DNA of 46,020 nucleotides, taken from positions 1-46,020 of the forward strand of contig NZ_FRAY01000012.1 in NCBI RefSeq assembly GCF_900142475.1. The letters are read 5' to 3'. This DNA comes from Fibrobacter sp. UWH4. Its GTDB lineage: Bacteria > Fibrobacterota > Fibrobacteria > Fibrobacterales > Fibrobacteraceae. Below are positions 26,666 to 33,955 of the stretch, piece by piece. The notes beneath the pieces were generated by a model. That model saw only the letters and a list, made by a program, of their open reading frames with translations, made no database searches and was not told where the DNA came from. A program made the translations under genes and the position numbers. The first letter of the stretch is position 1, and the number at the start of each line of letters is the position of its first letter.

Positions 26666-26979
26666 TGGCTAGTATCGAACCTTTGAGATCGGTAAATGTT
26701 TCCGTAGCGCAGGAGACTATCCAGATCCGCACCGACTTGCCCGATGCGGACCTTTCGGATATCGTAAGCAACATCGACCAGCGCTTCGCCCGTTCGGCGA
26801 AGTTCCAGATGGACAACCGCAAGCGTCTTGCGCTTTTGGCGGTGGAGCTGATGTCGGAAAACATGGAACTGCGCAAGCAGCTATCCCGTGCGAAGATTTA
26901 CCATGACCAGATGGAAAAGGAAATCGAGAACGTGTCGCTTCTCCTGGACGAGGGAATGGACCGCATTGGCGGTGTATAG
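26665..26979 (+). CDS. zapA: ZapA-like cell division protein
   Basis: This 104-residue protein has the ZapA layout. A small N-terminal alpha/beta head contains VNVSVAQETIQIRTDLPDAD. A helical, coiled C-terminal half follows (RLALLAVELMSENMELRKQL, then IYHDQMEKEIENVSLLL). ZapA binds and bundles FtsZ filaments at the division ring. GTAGGAATAAAG acts as ribosome binding site. Lack of a longer conserved motif keeps this below certainty. Confidence 0.78.
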   Translation: MASIEPLRSVNVSVAQETIQIRTDLPDADLSDIVSNIDQRFARSAKFQMDNRKRLALLAVELMSENMELRKQLSRAKIYHDQMEKEIENVSLLLDEGMDRIGGV

Positions 26980-27004
26980 GCCCCGTTCCAGCGGAAAAAA
27001 ATTT

Positions 27005-27029
27005 GACCCGGACTTGGTCCGGGTCTTTT
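27005..27029 (+). terminator. Terminator after the zapA-like gene
   Basis: GACCCGGAC at 27005-27013 and GTCCGGGTC at 27017-27025 form a perfect nine-pair stem with a three-base loop, followed by TTTTAGTTTTT. Confidence 0.9.
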
Positions 27030-27095
27030 AGTTTTTATGCGGCGTTCCTGGTCGGAGCGACTTGGATATGCGCCGGTGTCGGCTCTGTGGCGAGG

Positions 27096-27998
27096 CTATT
27101 CGCCTTCGACGCAGCGGACATTAAAGGCGCGGTCAGTTGCGGAAGTAGCTTCTTCGATCTGCTTGTCGGAGTAGTCCTCGACGCGCCAGGCGTTGTTTTC
27201 GGTACCTGCTGCGAGCCAAAGGTATCCCTGTTCGCCATCCAGGCCGTATCCATCGGATTCCCCGCTGGAGGTGAGCTTGAATCTTCCGCCGATAGTCCAC
27301 CAGTCGTGACCTTTTTCCAGGTTTGCAGCTTCGGCTTCGGCCTGGGTCGGGAGTCTCCAACCTGCGGGACAGACCGCTTGGGCCCTGCTGTATGTGTAGA
27401 ATCCGCCGTAAGTTGCGCAGACGTCTTCGCCGTTGTGATCGCAGTACACGCCGCTGCTCGGTTTGTACTTGAGGTTTTCGTTCATCCAATGGACGCCGCC
27501 GATGCGGACCAGGTTGTAGACGCTCTGGTCACGCGCGTCGATCATCTGTGTCTCGGTTACGGTCGGGTACACCGGCGCCTCGACGGACATGCCGATGTCG
27601 ATGGTTATCGAGGAAGACGACTTGGGGGCAGAGGCGGAGGATACGCCCGCCCATTGCTTTTCGCATTCTTCGGTCCAGCAGAAAATTCCGCTGCTGAAAT
27701 AAGGATCGGGGTAGTCGCTAGGAGAGGACGTGATAACGACTTCTTTATGGACGGTATCAATAGTAGCTTCAATCGGCGAGTTTTCGGACGATGCGGGGTT
27801 GCTGGCGTTGCCGGAATTGGAAGATTTGCCGGGAGCCGCAGTCGCGGAGGAACTGGGGGAATTTGAGTTGCTGGAAGATGCCACTTCGGCGGTGGGTTGG
27901 TTTGGATGAACGATTTTCTCCAAATCGTCGTTCGACGAACAACCCGAAATCAAGCACACCACACCCACACATCCCAAAAATGTAGTGATCTTTTTCAT
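27096..27998 (-). CDS. FISUC-domain lipoprotein
   Basis: The 300-residue product has a lipoprotein signal peptide, MKKITTFLGCVGVVCLISGC, with the lipidated cysteine at position 20. A Ser/Asn/Ala-rich spacer follows. The C-terminal half is the Fibrobacter major paralogous domain (about residues 165-297): VHWMNENLKYKPSSGVYC, YTYSRAQAVCPAGWRLPTQA and the end DRAFNVRCVEGE. The domain has a C-type-lectin-like/formylglycine-generating-enzyme-type signature and no proven activity. TATATT lies 7 bases before the ATG with no Shine-Dalgarno sequence, so the mRNA may be leaderless. It is divergent from nuoA, 53 bases away. Confidence 0.9.
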   Translation of the reverse strand: MKKITTFLGCVGVVCLISGCSSNDDLEKIVHPNQPTAEVASSSNSNSPSSSATAAPGKSSNSGNASNPASSENSPIEATIDTVHKEVVITSSPSDYPDPYFSSGIFCWTEECEKQWAGVSSASAPKSSSSITIDIGMSVEAPVYPTVTETQMIDARDQSVYNLVRIGGVHWMNENLKYKPSSGVYCDHNGEDVCATYGGFYTYSRAQAVCPAGWRLPTQAEAEAANLEKGHDWWTIGGRFKLTSSGESDGYGLDGEQGYLWLAAGTENNAWRVEDYSDKQIEEATSATDRAFNVRCVEGE

Positions 27999-28011
27999 GT
28001 TTGCAAATATA
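27999..28011 (-). promoter_or_regulatory. -10 element abutting a start codon (leaderless transcript)
   Basis: On the minus strand TATATT at 28011-28006 lies 7 bases upstream of the lipoprotein ATG at 27998, so transcription should begin at or within one base of the start codon. No ribosome binding site fits in between. Confidence 0.55.
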
Positions 28012-28051
28012 GTTTACATTTTAGCACTTCACTAGCAAAAAGATTTTTACT

Positions 28052-28459
28052 ATGTTTTGCCTCACTATGACGAACGTTGAGATTTTCGATACTACCTTTG
28101 CCATTACCATTCTCGTGGTTCTGGCTCTTGTCGTGCCTACGGCTCTGTTGGTCGCAAACTGGTTCTTGCATCCGGGTAAAATCAAGGGAACTTCCATCAA
28201 GGGAACTTCCTACGAATGTGGCGTGGCCCATGTGTCCGGCACCTCGGGTGAACGTTATCCCGTCAAGTATTACATGGTCGCCATGCTGTTCCTGGTCTTC
28301 GACCTCGAAGTGGCGTTCCTCTACCCCTGGACCGTCCAGTTCCTGAAGGGCGGCTGGGACCTGCTGTTCGTGTTGCTCGGCTTCCTGGTTATTCTCGAAG
28401 CGGGCTACATTTACCTGGTCAAGAAGGGCATCCTTAACTGGACCCGCATCCAAGACTAG
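28052..28459 (+). CDS. nuoA: NADH-quinone oxidoreductase subunit A
   Basis: The 135-residue protein has three membrane helices and the NuoA signature: TSYECGVAHVSG followed by RYPVKYYMVAMLFLVFDLEV (acidic residues in TM2), then FLYPW. NuoA is a membrane subunit of proton-pumping complex I. An in-frame ATG at 28067 (MTNVEIFD) would shorten it by five residues; neither start has a good ribosome binding site. No nuoB or other nuo gene follows, which is unusual. Confidence 0.93.
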   Translation: MFCLTMTNVEIFDTTFAITILVVLALVVPTALLVANWFLHPGKIKGTSIKGTSYECGVAHVSGTSGERYPVKYYMVAMLFLVFDLEVAFLYPWTVQFLKGGWDLLFVLLGFLVILEAGYIYLVKKGILNWTRIQD

Positions 28460-28487
28460 ATTCTGAAGCTTATTCTATCTCAACTAG

Positions 28488-28520
28488 CGAACGCGGTCCT
28501 ACGGGGTCGCGTTCGTTTTA
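28488..28520 (+). terminator. Terminator after nuoA
   Basis: CGAACGCG at 28488-28495 and CGCGTTCG at 28508-28515 form a perfect eight-pair stem with a 12-base loop, followed by TTTTATATA. Confidence 0.85.
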
Positions 28521-28557
28521 TATACATTTCTTTATAAGAAATAAAAAGGAGTTGAAT

Positions 28558-29118
28558 ATGACAGTCGGATTAGTTGTCTCCATCGTGGCGGTCGTCTTTG
28601 TCGCCTGGTTTATCATGATGTACAACGGACTCGTGAAGCTGCGCAACAACCGCGAGAACGCATTCGCGAATATCGACGTGCAGCTCAAGCAGCGCTATGA
28701 CCTGGTGCCGCAGCTGGTGAACACCGTCAAGGGCTATGCGGGGCACGAAAAGGAAACCTTGGAGAAGGTGACCGCCGCCCGTGCCGCCGCCATGAGCGCG
28801 ACGACTGTCGACGAAAAGGTTGCCGCCGACAAGGCGCTGTCCGGTGCGCTTGCGGGGCTCCGTATTTCGCTCGAGGCCTACCCTGAGCTCAAGGCGAACC
28901 AGAACTTCCTGCAGTTGCAGAACGAACTCGCCGATATTGAGAACAAACTCTCTGCCGCCCGCCGCTTCTTCAATTCTACCACTCGCGAATTGAACAACGC
29001 CTGCGAAGTATTCCCGAGCAACATTGTTGCTGGCATGTTCGGCTTCAAGCGTGCCTCCATGTACGAGGCCACCGAAAGCCGCGAAGACCTGAACAAGGCT
29101 CCCGAGGTGAAGTTTTAG
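28558..29118 (+). CDS. lemA: LemA family protein
   Basis: The ATG at 28558 follows AAAAAGGAGTTGAAT and gives 186 residues. One N-terminal membrane helix (VGLVVSIVAVVFVAWFIMMY) is followed by the LemA helical domain: NIDVQLKQRYDLVPQLVNTV, LEKVTAARAAAM and AARRFFNSTTRELNN. The function of LemA is not settled. The family is often encoded beside an M48 (HtpX-like) protease, as here. Confidence 0.92.
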   Translation: MTVGLVVSIVAVVFVAWFIMMYNGLVKLRNNRENAFANIDVQLKQRYDLVPQLVNTVKGYAGHEKETLEKVTAARAAAMSATTVDEKVAADKALSGALAGLRISLEAYPELKANQNFLQLQNELADIENKLSAARRFFNSTTRELNNACEVFPSNIVAGMFGFKRASMYEATESREDLNKAPEVKF

Positions 29119-29298
29119 AGGTATGAGCGGCGAGGTCGGGCTACGCCCTTTGGGGGCGGCATGCGATGCAATACTTTGTGTTAAAGCAACCTGCCTTCGA
29201 TGCAGTTCTGAAAACCTCATGCCTCAAAGGGAACCCTGGAGCGTAGCGATAGGGTGACCGTGCCCACACCTCAAAGCGAGCGACGCGAGCGACCTGTA
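29118..29298. repeat. Spacer with inverted and tandem repeats between lemA and the M48 protease gene
   Basis: GAGGTATGAG at 29118-29127 can pair with CTCATGCCTC at 29216-29225 with one G-T, enclosing about 88 bases. Further on, GCGAGCGAC is tandemly duplicated at about 29276-29293. No gene is needed to explain the stretch. It could be a structured intergenic RNA or a dispersed repeat. Confidence 0.4.
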
Positions 29299-30351
29299 AT
29301 GAAATACGTTGGACTCCAGACCCAGATTTGGCGGAACAACCGCAACAGCATCTTGCTGCTGTGCCTGTTCCCCGTTATTATCTTGGTGATGGTGTTTGCG
29401 GTCATTTTGTGTCTGGACTTTTTTGGCGTACTCTGCCCGATTGTCGAAGGCGGGTGCCCCGAAGGCCACGCCACATACATGAAGTACGGCATTCTGCACT
29501 GGCCCGAAGTGCGGCATAGTTTTTGGGAGGTGCTTCCCTACACTTTGCAGATTGTCGGCGTGTGGTTCATTATCGCCTATTGCGCGAATACCGCCATTAT
29601 ACGGCATGCGACGCATGCGAAACCCCTTGAGCGCAAGGATAACCTGCGCGTCTACAACATTGTCGAGAACCTCTGCATTGCAGGCGGAATCGAGATGCCG
29701 CAAATCAACATCGTCGAGGATAACGGCCTGAATGCGTTTGCGAGCGGAATTGACATTCCCTCGTTCACGATTACGCTTACGACCGGACTTATAGACAAAT
29801 TAAACGATGCGGAACTCGCCGCCGTCGTGGGGCATGAACTCACGCATATCAAGAACCGCGACACGCGACTCATGGTGGTGTGCATCGTGTTCGTTGGAAT
29901 CTTTTCGACCATTCAGATGGTATCGATGAAGCTACTTTCGGCAATGCTCCGCGGCCCCCGCAACCATTCCCGCAACAGACGCGGCGGTGGAAGCGGTGGC
30001 GTCATCATCATCTTTGCGTTGATTCTTGTTTTGATTTGGAGCACAATCGGCTACATTTTCAGCTGGCTCACGCGTCTAGCCATTTCGCGTTCGCGCGAGT
30101 ACGTGGCCGATGCCGGCGGCGCCGAACTCTGTGGCGACCCGTGGGCGCTCGCTTCTGCCCTGCAGAAAATCTCGGATTACCCCGGCCTCGACACCGTGCG
30201 CCGTAGCGATGTGGCGCAACTCTACATCATCCACCCCGACGAAGAATTCGACAACGACATGAAACTCAAGGGCATCATCGCGAAGGCGAACATCATGTTC
30301 TGCACCCATCCCGATACACCTGAAAGGATTAGACTGTTGAAGCAGTTTTAG
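29299..30351 (+). CDS. M48 family (HtpX-like) membrane zinc metalloprotease
   Basis: Starting at the ATG at 29299 gives 350 residues. The zinc motif HELTH in AAVVGHELTHIKNRDTRLM and the third-ligand region SRSREYVADAGGAELCGDP (Glu of EYxAD) are intact. Two N-terminal hydrophobic segments and two more after the active site match the HtpX topology, with catalysis on the cytoplasmic side. HtpX-type proteases remove damaged membrane proteins. Pairing with lemA is a common arrangement. An in-frame GTG at 29254 would add 15 residues derived from a tandem repeat and is unlikely. Confidence 0.93.
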   Translation: MKYVGLQTQIWRNNRNSILLLCLFPVIILVMVFAVILCLDFFGVLCPIVEGGCPEGHATYMKYGILHWPEVRHSFWEVLPYTLQIVGVWFIIAYCANTAIIRHATHAKPLERKDNLRVYNIVENLCIAGGIEMPQINIVEDNGLNAFASGIDIPSFTITLTTGLIDKLNDAELAAVVGHELTHIKNRDTRLMVVCIVFVGIFSTIQMVSMKLLSAMLRGPRNHSRNRRGGGSGGVIIIFALILVLIWSTIGYIFSWLTRLAISRSREYVADAGGAELCGDPWALASALQKISDYPGLDTVRRSDVAQLYIIHPDEEFDNDMKLKGIIAKANIMFCTHPDTPERIRLLKQF

Positions 30352-30392
30352 GGGGGGCTTAAAGAGCCCCCGTTCATTTGGGGGCTGTTTGA
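30352..30392. terminator. Terminator between the protease gene and the convergent nuclease gene
   Basis: AGCCCCC at about 30365-30371 pairs with GGGGGCT at about 30380-30386. The same AGCCCCC can pair with the GGGGGCT of the preceding GGGGGGGCTT, so two alternative hairpins compete. CTGTTTGAG follows. Placement between convergent gene ends supports a terminator for either strand. Confidence 0.65.
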
Positions 30393-30396
30393 GTAA

Positions 30397-31317
30397 TTAT
30401 TTCCCGCGGATCTGCTCTTCAGTCAAGTTGAACCTGCGTACAAGCATATCCATCGCAACGCCATCTTCCAGGAGCCCGCGGGCGGTGCTCAGCTTCTCGG
30501 CTTCGGATTTCGCGCGCTCTTCATCTGCTTTCTTGCGTTCATCGGCAATCCGCTGACGGAAAACATCGCCGGCACTGACGAACCCGTATTTCTGTCCCAC
30601 GCTTACGAATGCCATATCAAGCTCCTTTTGCGCCTCTTCGCTGAGGTACTCTGCCAAATATACACTAATTTTATGTAGCAAGCAAGAGGCCTCGTAGTGC
30701 GGCAACTTGCGCAGGGCGTCTGCGAATTTCGGTAAGATTTCCTTGATTTTCTGCTCGTTGAATGCATATTTCATTGCGATAACGCCCATCCCCGTCGCGA
30801 TATCGTCGCACGCGAAACATGCGCTATCGGGAATGTCTGCCACATTCACGAATGCACACCGGAAAGGCAGAACCCTACCGCGGAAGAATTCGGGATACCC
30901 GTCTTCGAGCTTATCGAGGGGGTTCCAATTAGTGGGGCCATTGTAAATGATGATAGTCATTGTCGGGATTCCGCTGTACGCACGCGTCTTGTCGTAAATC
31001 CTCATAACGGAATGCACGTAATCGGCAATCTGTTCAAAGACATTCGAATCGCGTCCGGACTTGTGTTCCAACAAAACGCCAACAATCAGGGGCGCCCCCG
31101 TGGAGACGTTCACGCGGAAGGCGAGATCCGCCTCGCCAGTATCATCCACCTCCGAATACGAGTCGGGAATACGCACCAGCGTATCGAGGTTCACCGCCTT
31201 GAGAAATTCGGCGATTTCGCAGTTGAATTTTTCAGCAAGTTTGAGCAATGAATGAAGATGGGCTGCTATGGCAAATAGCCAGCGAAAGAAGGAATCATGG
31301 GGTTTACGAATCATCAT
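30397..31317 (-). CDS. Rpn family PD-(D/E)XK nuclease / transposase_31-like protein
   Basis: The ATG at 31317, behind CGGAGATT, gives 306 residues. It begins MMIRKPHDSFFRWLFA, the usual Rpn/transposase_31 opening. The PD-(D/E)XK catalytic pattern is visible as D64 (GEADLAF) and E84-x-K86 (LLEHKSGRD). The C-terminus is a charged coiled region (RKKADEERAKSEAEK) with a short helix-turn-helix-like end. Rpn proteins in E. coli promote RecA-independent recombination and some act in phage defence. Copies are often scattered in one genome. The frame is open for 24 more codons upstream, to 31389. Confidence 0.88.
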   Translation of the reverse strand: MMIRKPHDSFFRWLFAIAAHLHSLLKLAEKFNCEIAEFLKAVNLDTLVRIPDSYSEVDDTGEADLAFRVNVSTGAPLIVGVLLEHKSGRDSNVFEQIADYVHSVMRIYDKTRAYSGIPTMTIIIYNGPTNWNPLDKLEDGYPEFFRGRVLPFRCAFVNVADIPDSACFACDDIATGMGVIAMKYAFNEQKIKEILPKFADALRKLPHYEASCLLHKISVYLAEYLSEEAQKELDMAFVSVGQKYGFVSAGDVFRQRIADERKKADEERAKSEAEKLSTARGLLEDGVAMDMLVRRFNLTEEQIRGK

Positions 31318-31751
31318 AATCTCCGTTCGAAAGTTTTTTGGTTTTGGCTTGCAAACGGAAAATGCTGGGACGTAGAACACCTGCGGCACCAGACGGTTGC
31401 CGCTCGCAAACCAGTTAAATGACTGATTGTTTTACGTCAGGCGAATAATGCACGCCAGACGGTGCTCTACGTTGATAGCCACAGGGCCGGTTCCCTGCAG
31501 GGCAACTGTCGCAATTTGCGAAGTGGTCAACTGCGCAAAGAGTAACGACCTCAAGCAGATAGTGAAACTTCCTGCCCTGAATAGTACTGAGTCGAAAGTC
31601 GCAGTTTTAAGCTTGCTTGAAACGATGACTGAGACTATGATACGGACGCCCTCAGCGTCATTTTCTCGGAGTCAGCAGGATTGTCGGAATTTACAGGGAG
31701 TAATATACAATACTTGCGTGGGAAAAGCAAGAGGCGAGGGATGGAACGTTC
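31318..31751. other. Gene-free 434-base stretch upstream of the Rpn gene
   Basis: No confident gene is visible. On the minus strand the Rpn frame continues open to 31389. CACCGTCTGGCG and AACCGTCTGGTG occur about 70 bases apart, a short degenerate repeat. A small GACGC-CCTCA-GCGTC hairpin sits at 31645-31659, followed by ATTTTC on the plus strand. It could be a long leader, decayed coding sequence or a dispersed element. Confidence 0.35.
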
Positions 31752-32504
31752 TTACTTTTCTCGCACCAACCGGACGGAGAACTTGTAATCCGGGGCGCGG
31801 TAATTCTTTTCCCACCCGTGCTTGCTCAAAGACAAACTATTGACAGCGTGGTGGCCTTCGCTATCGCAATCCGTTGAACTGTCGGCCCAGAAACACGTCA
31901 CCTCGGAATCTCTCGATTCTGCAACATAGACGGATTCTCCAAGGATGTCGACATAGCCTGCGGCATAAATTCCGAAACCGAAATTGTCAATAGGGTACAC
32001 ACCGTCGGTGCCTTTCCAGCCGTCTTTATGCATAAGCGACCTGGTGGAATTGCACGTGATTTCATCGGCAAAATTAATCAGGGAATCCCAATCTTCGATC
32101 GTGGGCAGCCGCCACCCCTCGGGAATGTATTTCTTGGCGTCGTGGTAAGTGTACAGTAGACCGAAAGTGCCTTGATAAATGTTGTTGTCGTCGAGAACGA
32201 CGCTATTTCTGCAATGGAATCGCAAGTTCTCGGCAAACCATTCCCTGCCATCGATAGTGACCGTCTCGTAGAGCTCGCCATCGCGCGGGTCCTCAAATAA
32301 GCCTTGTTCAATGTGCAACGCAGACATTGCGGGTTTTCTCTGAATAATCTCGTCATCAAGAATATCGGTAATAATGTCGTCTCCGTACAAGTCAAAATAA
32401 GGCGACAGGAACTTGTTGATGTCGCTACGGATGTCGTCAAGAGATTTCTTTACTTGGTTCTTGCAAAATGGGCAATACTTTATCGCTTCGTTTTCGCTGT
32501 TCAT
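31752..32504 (-). CDS. Cytosolic FISUC-domain protein with N-terminal zinc-ribbon half
   Basis: The 250-residue product has no signal peptide. It begins MNSENEAIKYCPFCKNQVKK, a CPFC knuckle like half of a zinc ribbon. A helical linker follows, then the FISUC domain from about residue 75: GREWFAENLRFHCRN, YTYHDAKKYIPEGWRLPTIE and the end DYKFSVRLVREK. Most FISUC proteins in Fibrobacter are exported, so a cytosolic form is notable. The start has AAAGGATTC upstream, and an AAGTTCCA inverted repeat lies 68 bases before it. It is divergent from the AT-rich operon. Confidence 0.82.
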   Translation of the reverse strand: MNSENEAIKYCPFCKNQVKKSLDDIRSDINKFLSPYFDLYGDDIITDILDDEIIQRKPAMSALHIEQGLFEDPRDGELYETVTIDGREWFAENLRFHCRNSVVLDDNNIYQGTFGLLYTYHDAKKYIPEGWRLPTIEDWDSLINFADEITCNSTRSLMHKDGWKGTDGVYPIDNFGFGIYAAGYVDILGESVYVAESRDSEVTCFWADSSTDCDSEGHHAVNSLSLSKHGWEKNYRAPDYKFSVRLVREK

Positions 32505-32571
32505 AAGAATCCTTTGGTAGGGAGGATAAATATACCTCGGCTATGGCCGGATTCAAATACACAAAAAATCC

Positions 32572-32592
32572 AAGTTCCAGAAAGTGGAACTT
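32572..32592. repeat. Inverted repeat AAGTTCCA-N5-TGGAACTT
   Basis: AAGTTCCA (32572-32579) and TGGAACTT (32585-32592) are perfect inverted copies around GAAAG. The same AAGTTCCAG core recurs at 38191-38198 and 39970-39978, each time in the spacer before an accessory gene. It may be an operator or a transcript hairpin. Confidence 0.6.
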
Positions 32593-32627
32593 TTATCAAA
32601 AAATGAATTCATGCTTTAAAAATGTGT

Positions 32628-32642
32628 ATTCCAAGTTGGAAT
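32628..32642. repeat. Palindrome ATTCCAA-G-TTGGAAT
   Basis: A perfect seven-base inverted repeat around a central G. It shares the TTCCA/TGGAA half-site with the repeat 40 bases upstream, so both may bind one regulator. It lies before the promoter proposed for the AT-rich operon. Confidence 0.45.
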
Positions 32643-32694
32643 GAGTTTTTTATATATTTTGTTAATATAGGTCATATTGATAATTGTAGAGATT

Positions 32695-32722
32695 TTGTAT
32701 TTTTTTAGAAAGGTGCTAGAAT
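32695..32722 (+). promoter_or_regulatory. Possible promoter of the Zorya-like operon
   Basis: TTGTAT at 32695-32700 and TAGAAT at 32717-32722 are spaced by 16 bases. Transcription would start near 32729 and leave a leader of about 84 bases before the first gene. The region is AT-rich, so chance matches are common. Confidence 0.4.
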
Positions 32723-32812
32723 AAATGTTTTATTCAGAGACAAAAAATATGCTTTGTAAAGGCTCAAAAAAGAAATAGAGCTTGTTTCACAAATTTTAAC
32801 GCTAATCCACCG

Positions 32813-33943
32813 ATGGTATTTAGTTTCAAAAAAAAGAAAACGCAAGAATATTCCTGTCCTAAGTGTGGAGGGAAATGGGTCGGTTCTGCGGGTGGATATG
32901 ACCGAAATAATCCATCCAAAGATATGGAATCAACTTGTAATTATCTTGCAGAAATCGAAGGAAAGAAATGCCCTTTTTGTGCACAAGCAGAAACTAGAAA
33001 ACTTTCTTTACGGAAAGACAAGGATATGATGGACCGACCGAAAGAAAAAACTTTTGTCCTACAACATCCAAGATTCACTCTTGGAGATGTGTATTTAATG
33101 CCAAAGGCAAAGATACAGATAGATGAAGCTCTTTCTAAAATTAAGAACTACAAAAAAATCTATCTAGAATGGAATTTCAAAAGTGCTGATCCCGATGGAG
33201 CGGGGACTATTTTGAATTTTTATGGTAAGCCTGGTACTGGAAAAACATTGACTGCCGAAGCCTTGGCCGGAACGCTTGGAAAAGAAATGCTCTGTCTTGG
33301 CATGTCTGATGTCGAAAGCAAATTTATGGGAGAAACGGCACAGAATATCCAATTGGCTTTTGAATTTGCACAGAAAAAAGATGCTGTACTTTTTTTTGAT
33401 GAAGCTGACACACTTCTTGGAGCAAGACTTTCTAATGTTACGCAAGGCATTGATAACGAAGTCAATTCTTTACGCTCCACGTTACTTATAGAATTAGAGC
33501 GATTTGAAGGAATTGTCATATTTGCAACAAATTTTGAGAGAAACTACGATAAAGCTTTTGTAAGCCGAATAACACAGCATGTGTGTTTTGAACTTCCTGA
33601 TGCAGACGGTCGTCGCCATATTTGGGACAAGTTCCTTGTTTCGGGCATTCCCTTAGGGGACGAACGCGAATCGTTACTGTCTAAGTTGGCCGACAATTCA
33701 GGTGGTTTTTCTGGACGAGATATTCGAACCTGTATGCGCCTCGCGCTACCCAAAGCAATCCATCGATGTGGAGATGACGAAATCAAAGTCTCTTGGACGG
33801 ATTTTGATTCCGCTATTCAAGATGTCAGAACGCAGAACTATTCCGTAGGAATGGAAATAGGCAGCTCTCGACAGGAAGAGAATCGAGCTGCTTTGAAAAT
33901 GCTCGGTGCAAAGATTTCAAATGAAAATTCAACCAATAAATAA
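32813..33943 (+). CDS. AAA+ ATPase with N-terminal zinc ribbons (first gene of Zorya-like operon)
   Basis: This 376-residue protein has two cysteine pairs at the N-terminus, C15/C18 (CPKCGG) and C53/C56 (CPFC), which could form one zinc ribbon. The classical AAA domain follows: Walker A GKPGTGKT at 138-145, Walker B VLFFDEAD at 192-199, sensor Asn in FATN (residue 240), a probable arginine finger in SRITQHVCFE (R252), and the lid GGFSGRDIRTCMRLAL. The closest type is the FtsH/SpoVK/Cdc48-like group, with no protease domain. No Shine-Dalgarno sequence is obvious before the ATG. The next gene starts 12 bases on. A remodelling or signal-relay role in the operon is inferred. Confidence 0.88.
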   Translation: MVFSFKKKKTQEYSCPKCGGKWVGSAGGYDRNNPSKDMESTCNYLAEIEGKKCPFCAQAETRKLSLRKDKDMMDRPKEKTFVLQHPRFTLGDVYLMPKAKIQIDEALSKIKNYKKIYLEWNFKSADPDGAGTILNFYGKPGTGKTLTAEALAGTLGKEMLCLGMSDVESKFMGETAQNIQLAFEFAQKKDAVLFFDEADTLLGARLSNVTQGIDNEVNSLRSTLLIELERFEGIVIFATNFERNYDKAFVSRITQHVCFELPDADGRRHIWDKFLVSGIPLGDERESLLSKLADNSGGFSGRDIRTCMRLALPKAIHRCGDDEIKVSWTDFDSAIQDVRTQNYSVGMEIGSSRQEENRAALKMLGAKISNENSTNK

Positions 33944-33955
33944 TCGGAGTACATA

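Larger units (their letters stand above)
32505..32694. other. AT-rich divergent intergenic region
   Basis: The start of the AT-rich block. It contains two inverted repeats (listed separately) and a TATATTTAT stretch about 27 bases before the minus-strand FISUC start that could be its -10. No open frame of interest is present. Confidence 0.5.

Noticed and set aside
31427-31843. A 138-residue plus-strand open frame upstream of the Rpn gene
   Set aside because: It overlaps the 3' end of the FISUC gene antisense, has no ribosome binding site and has a Cys/Arg/Thr-rich composition without motif.
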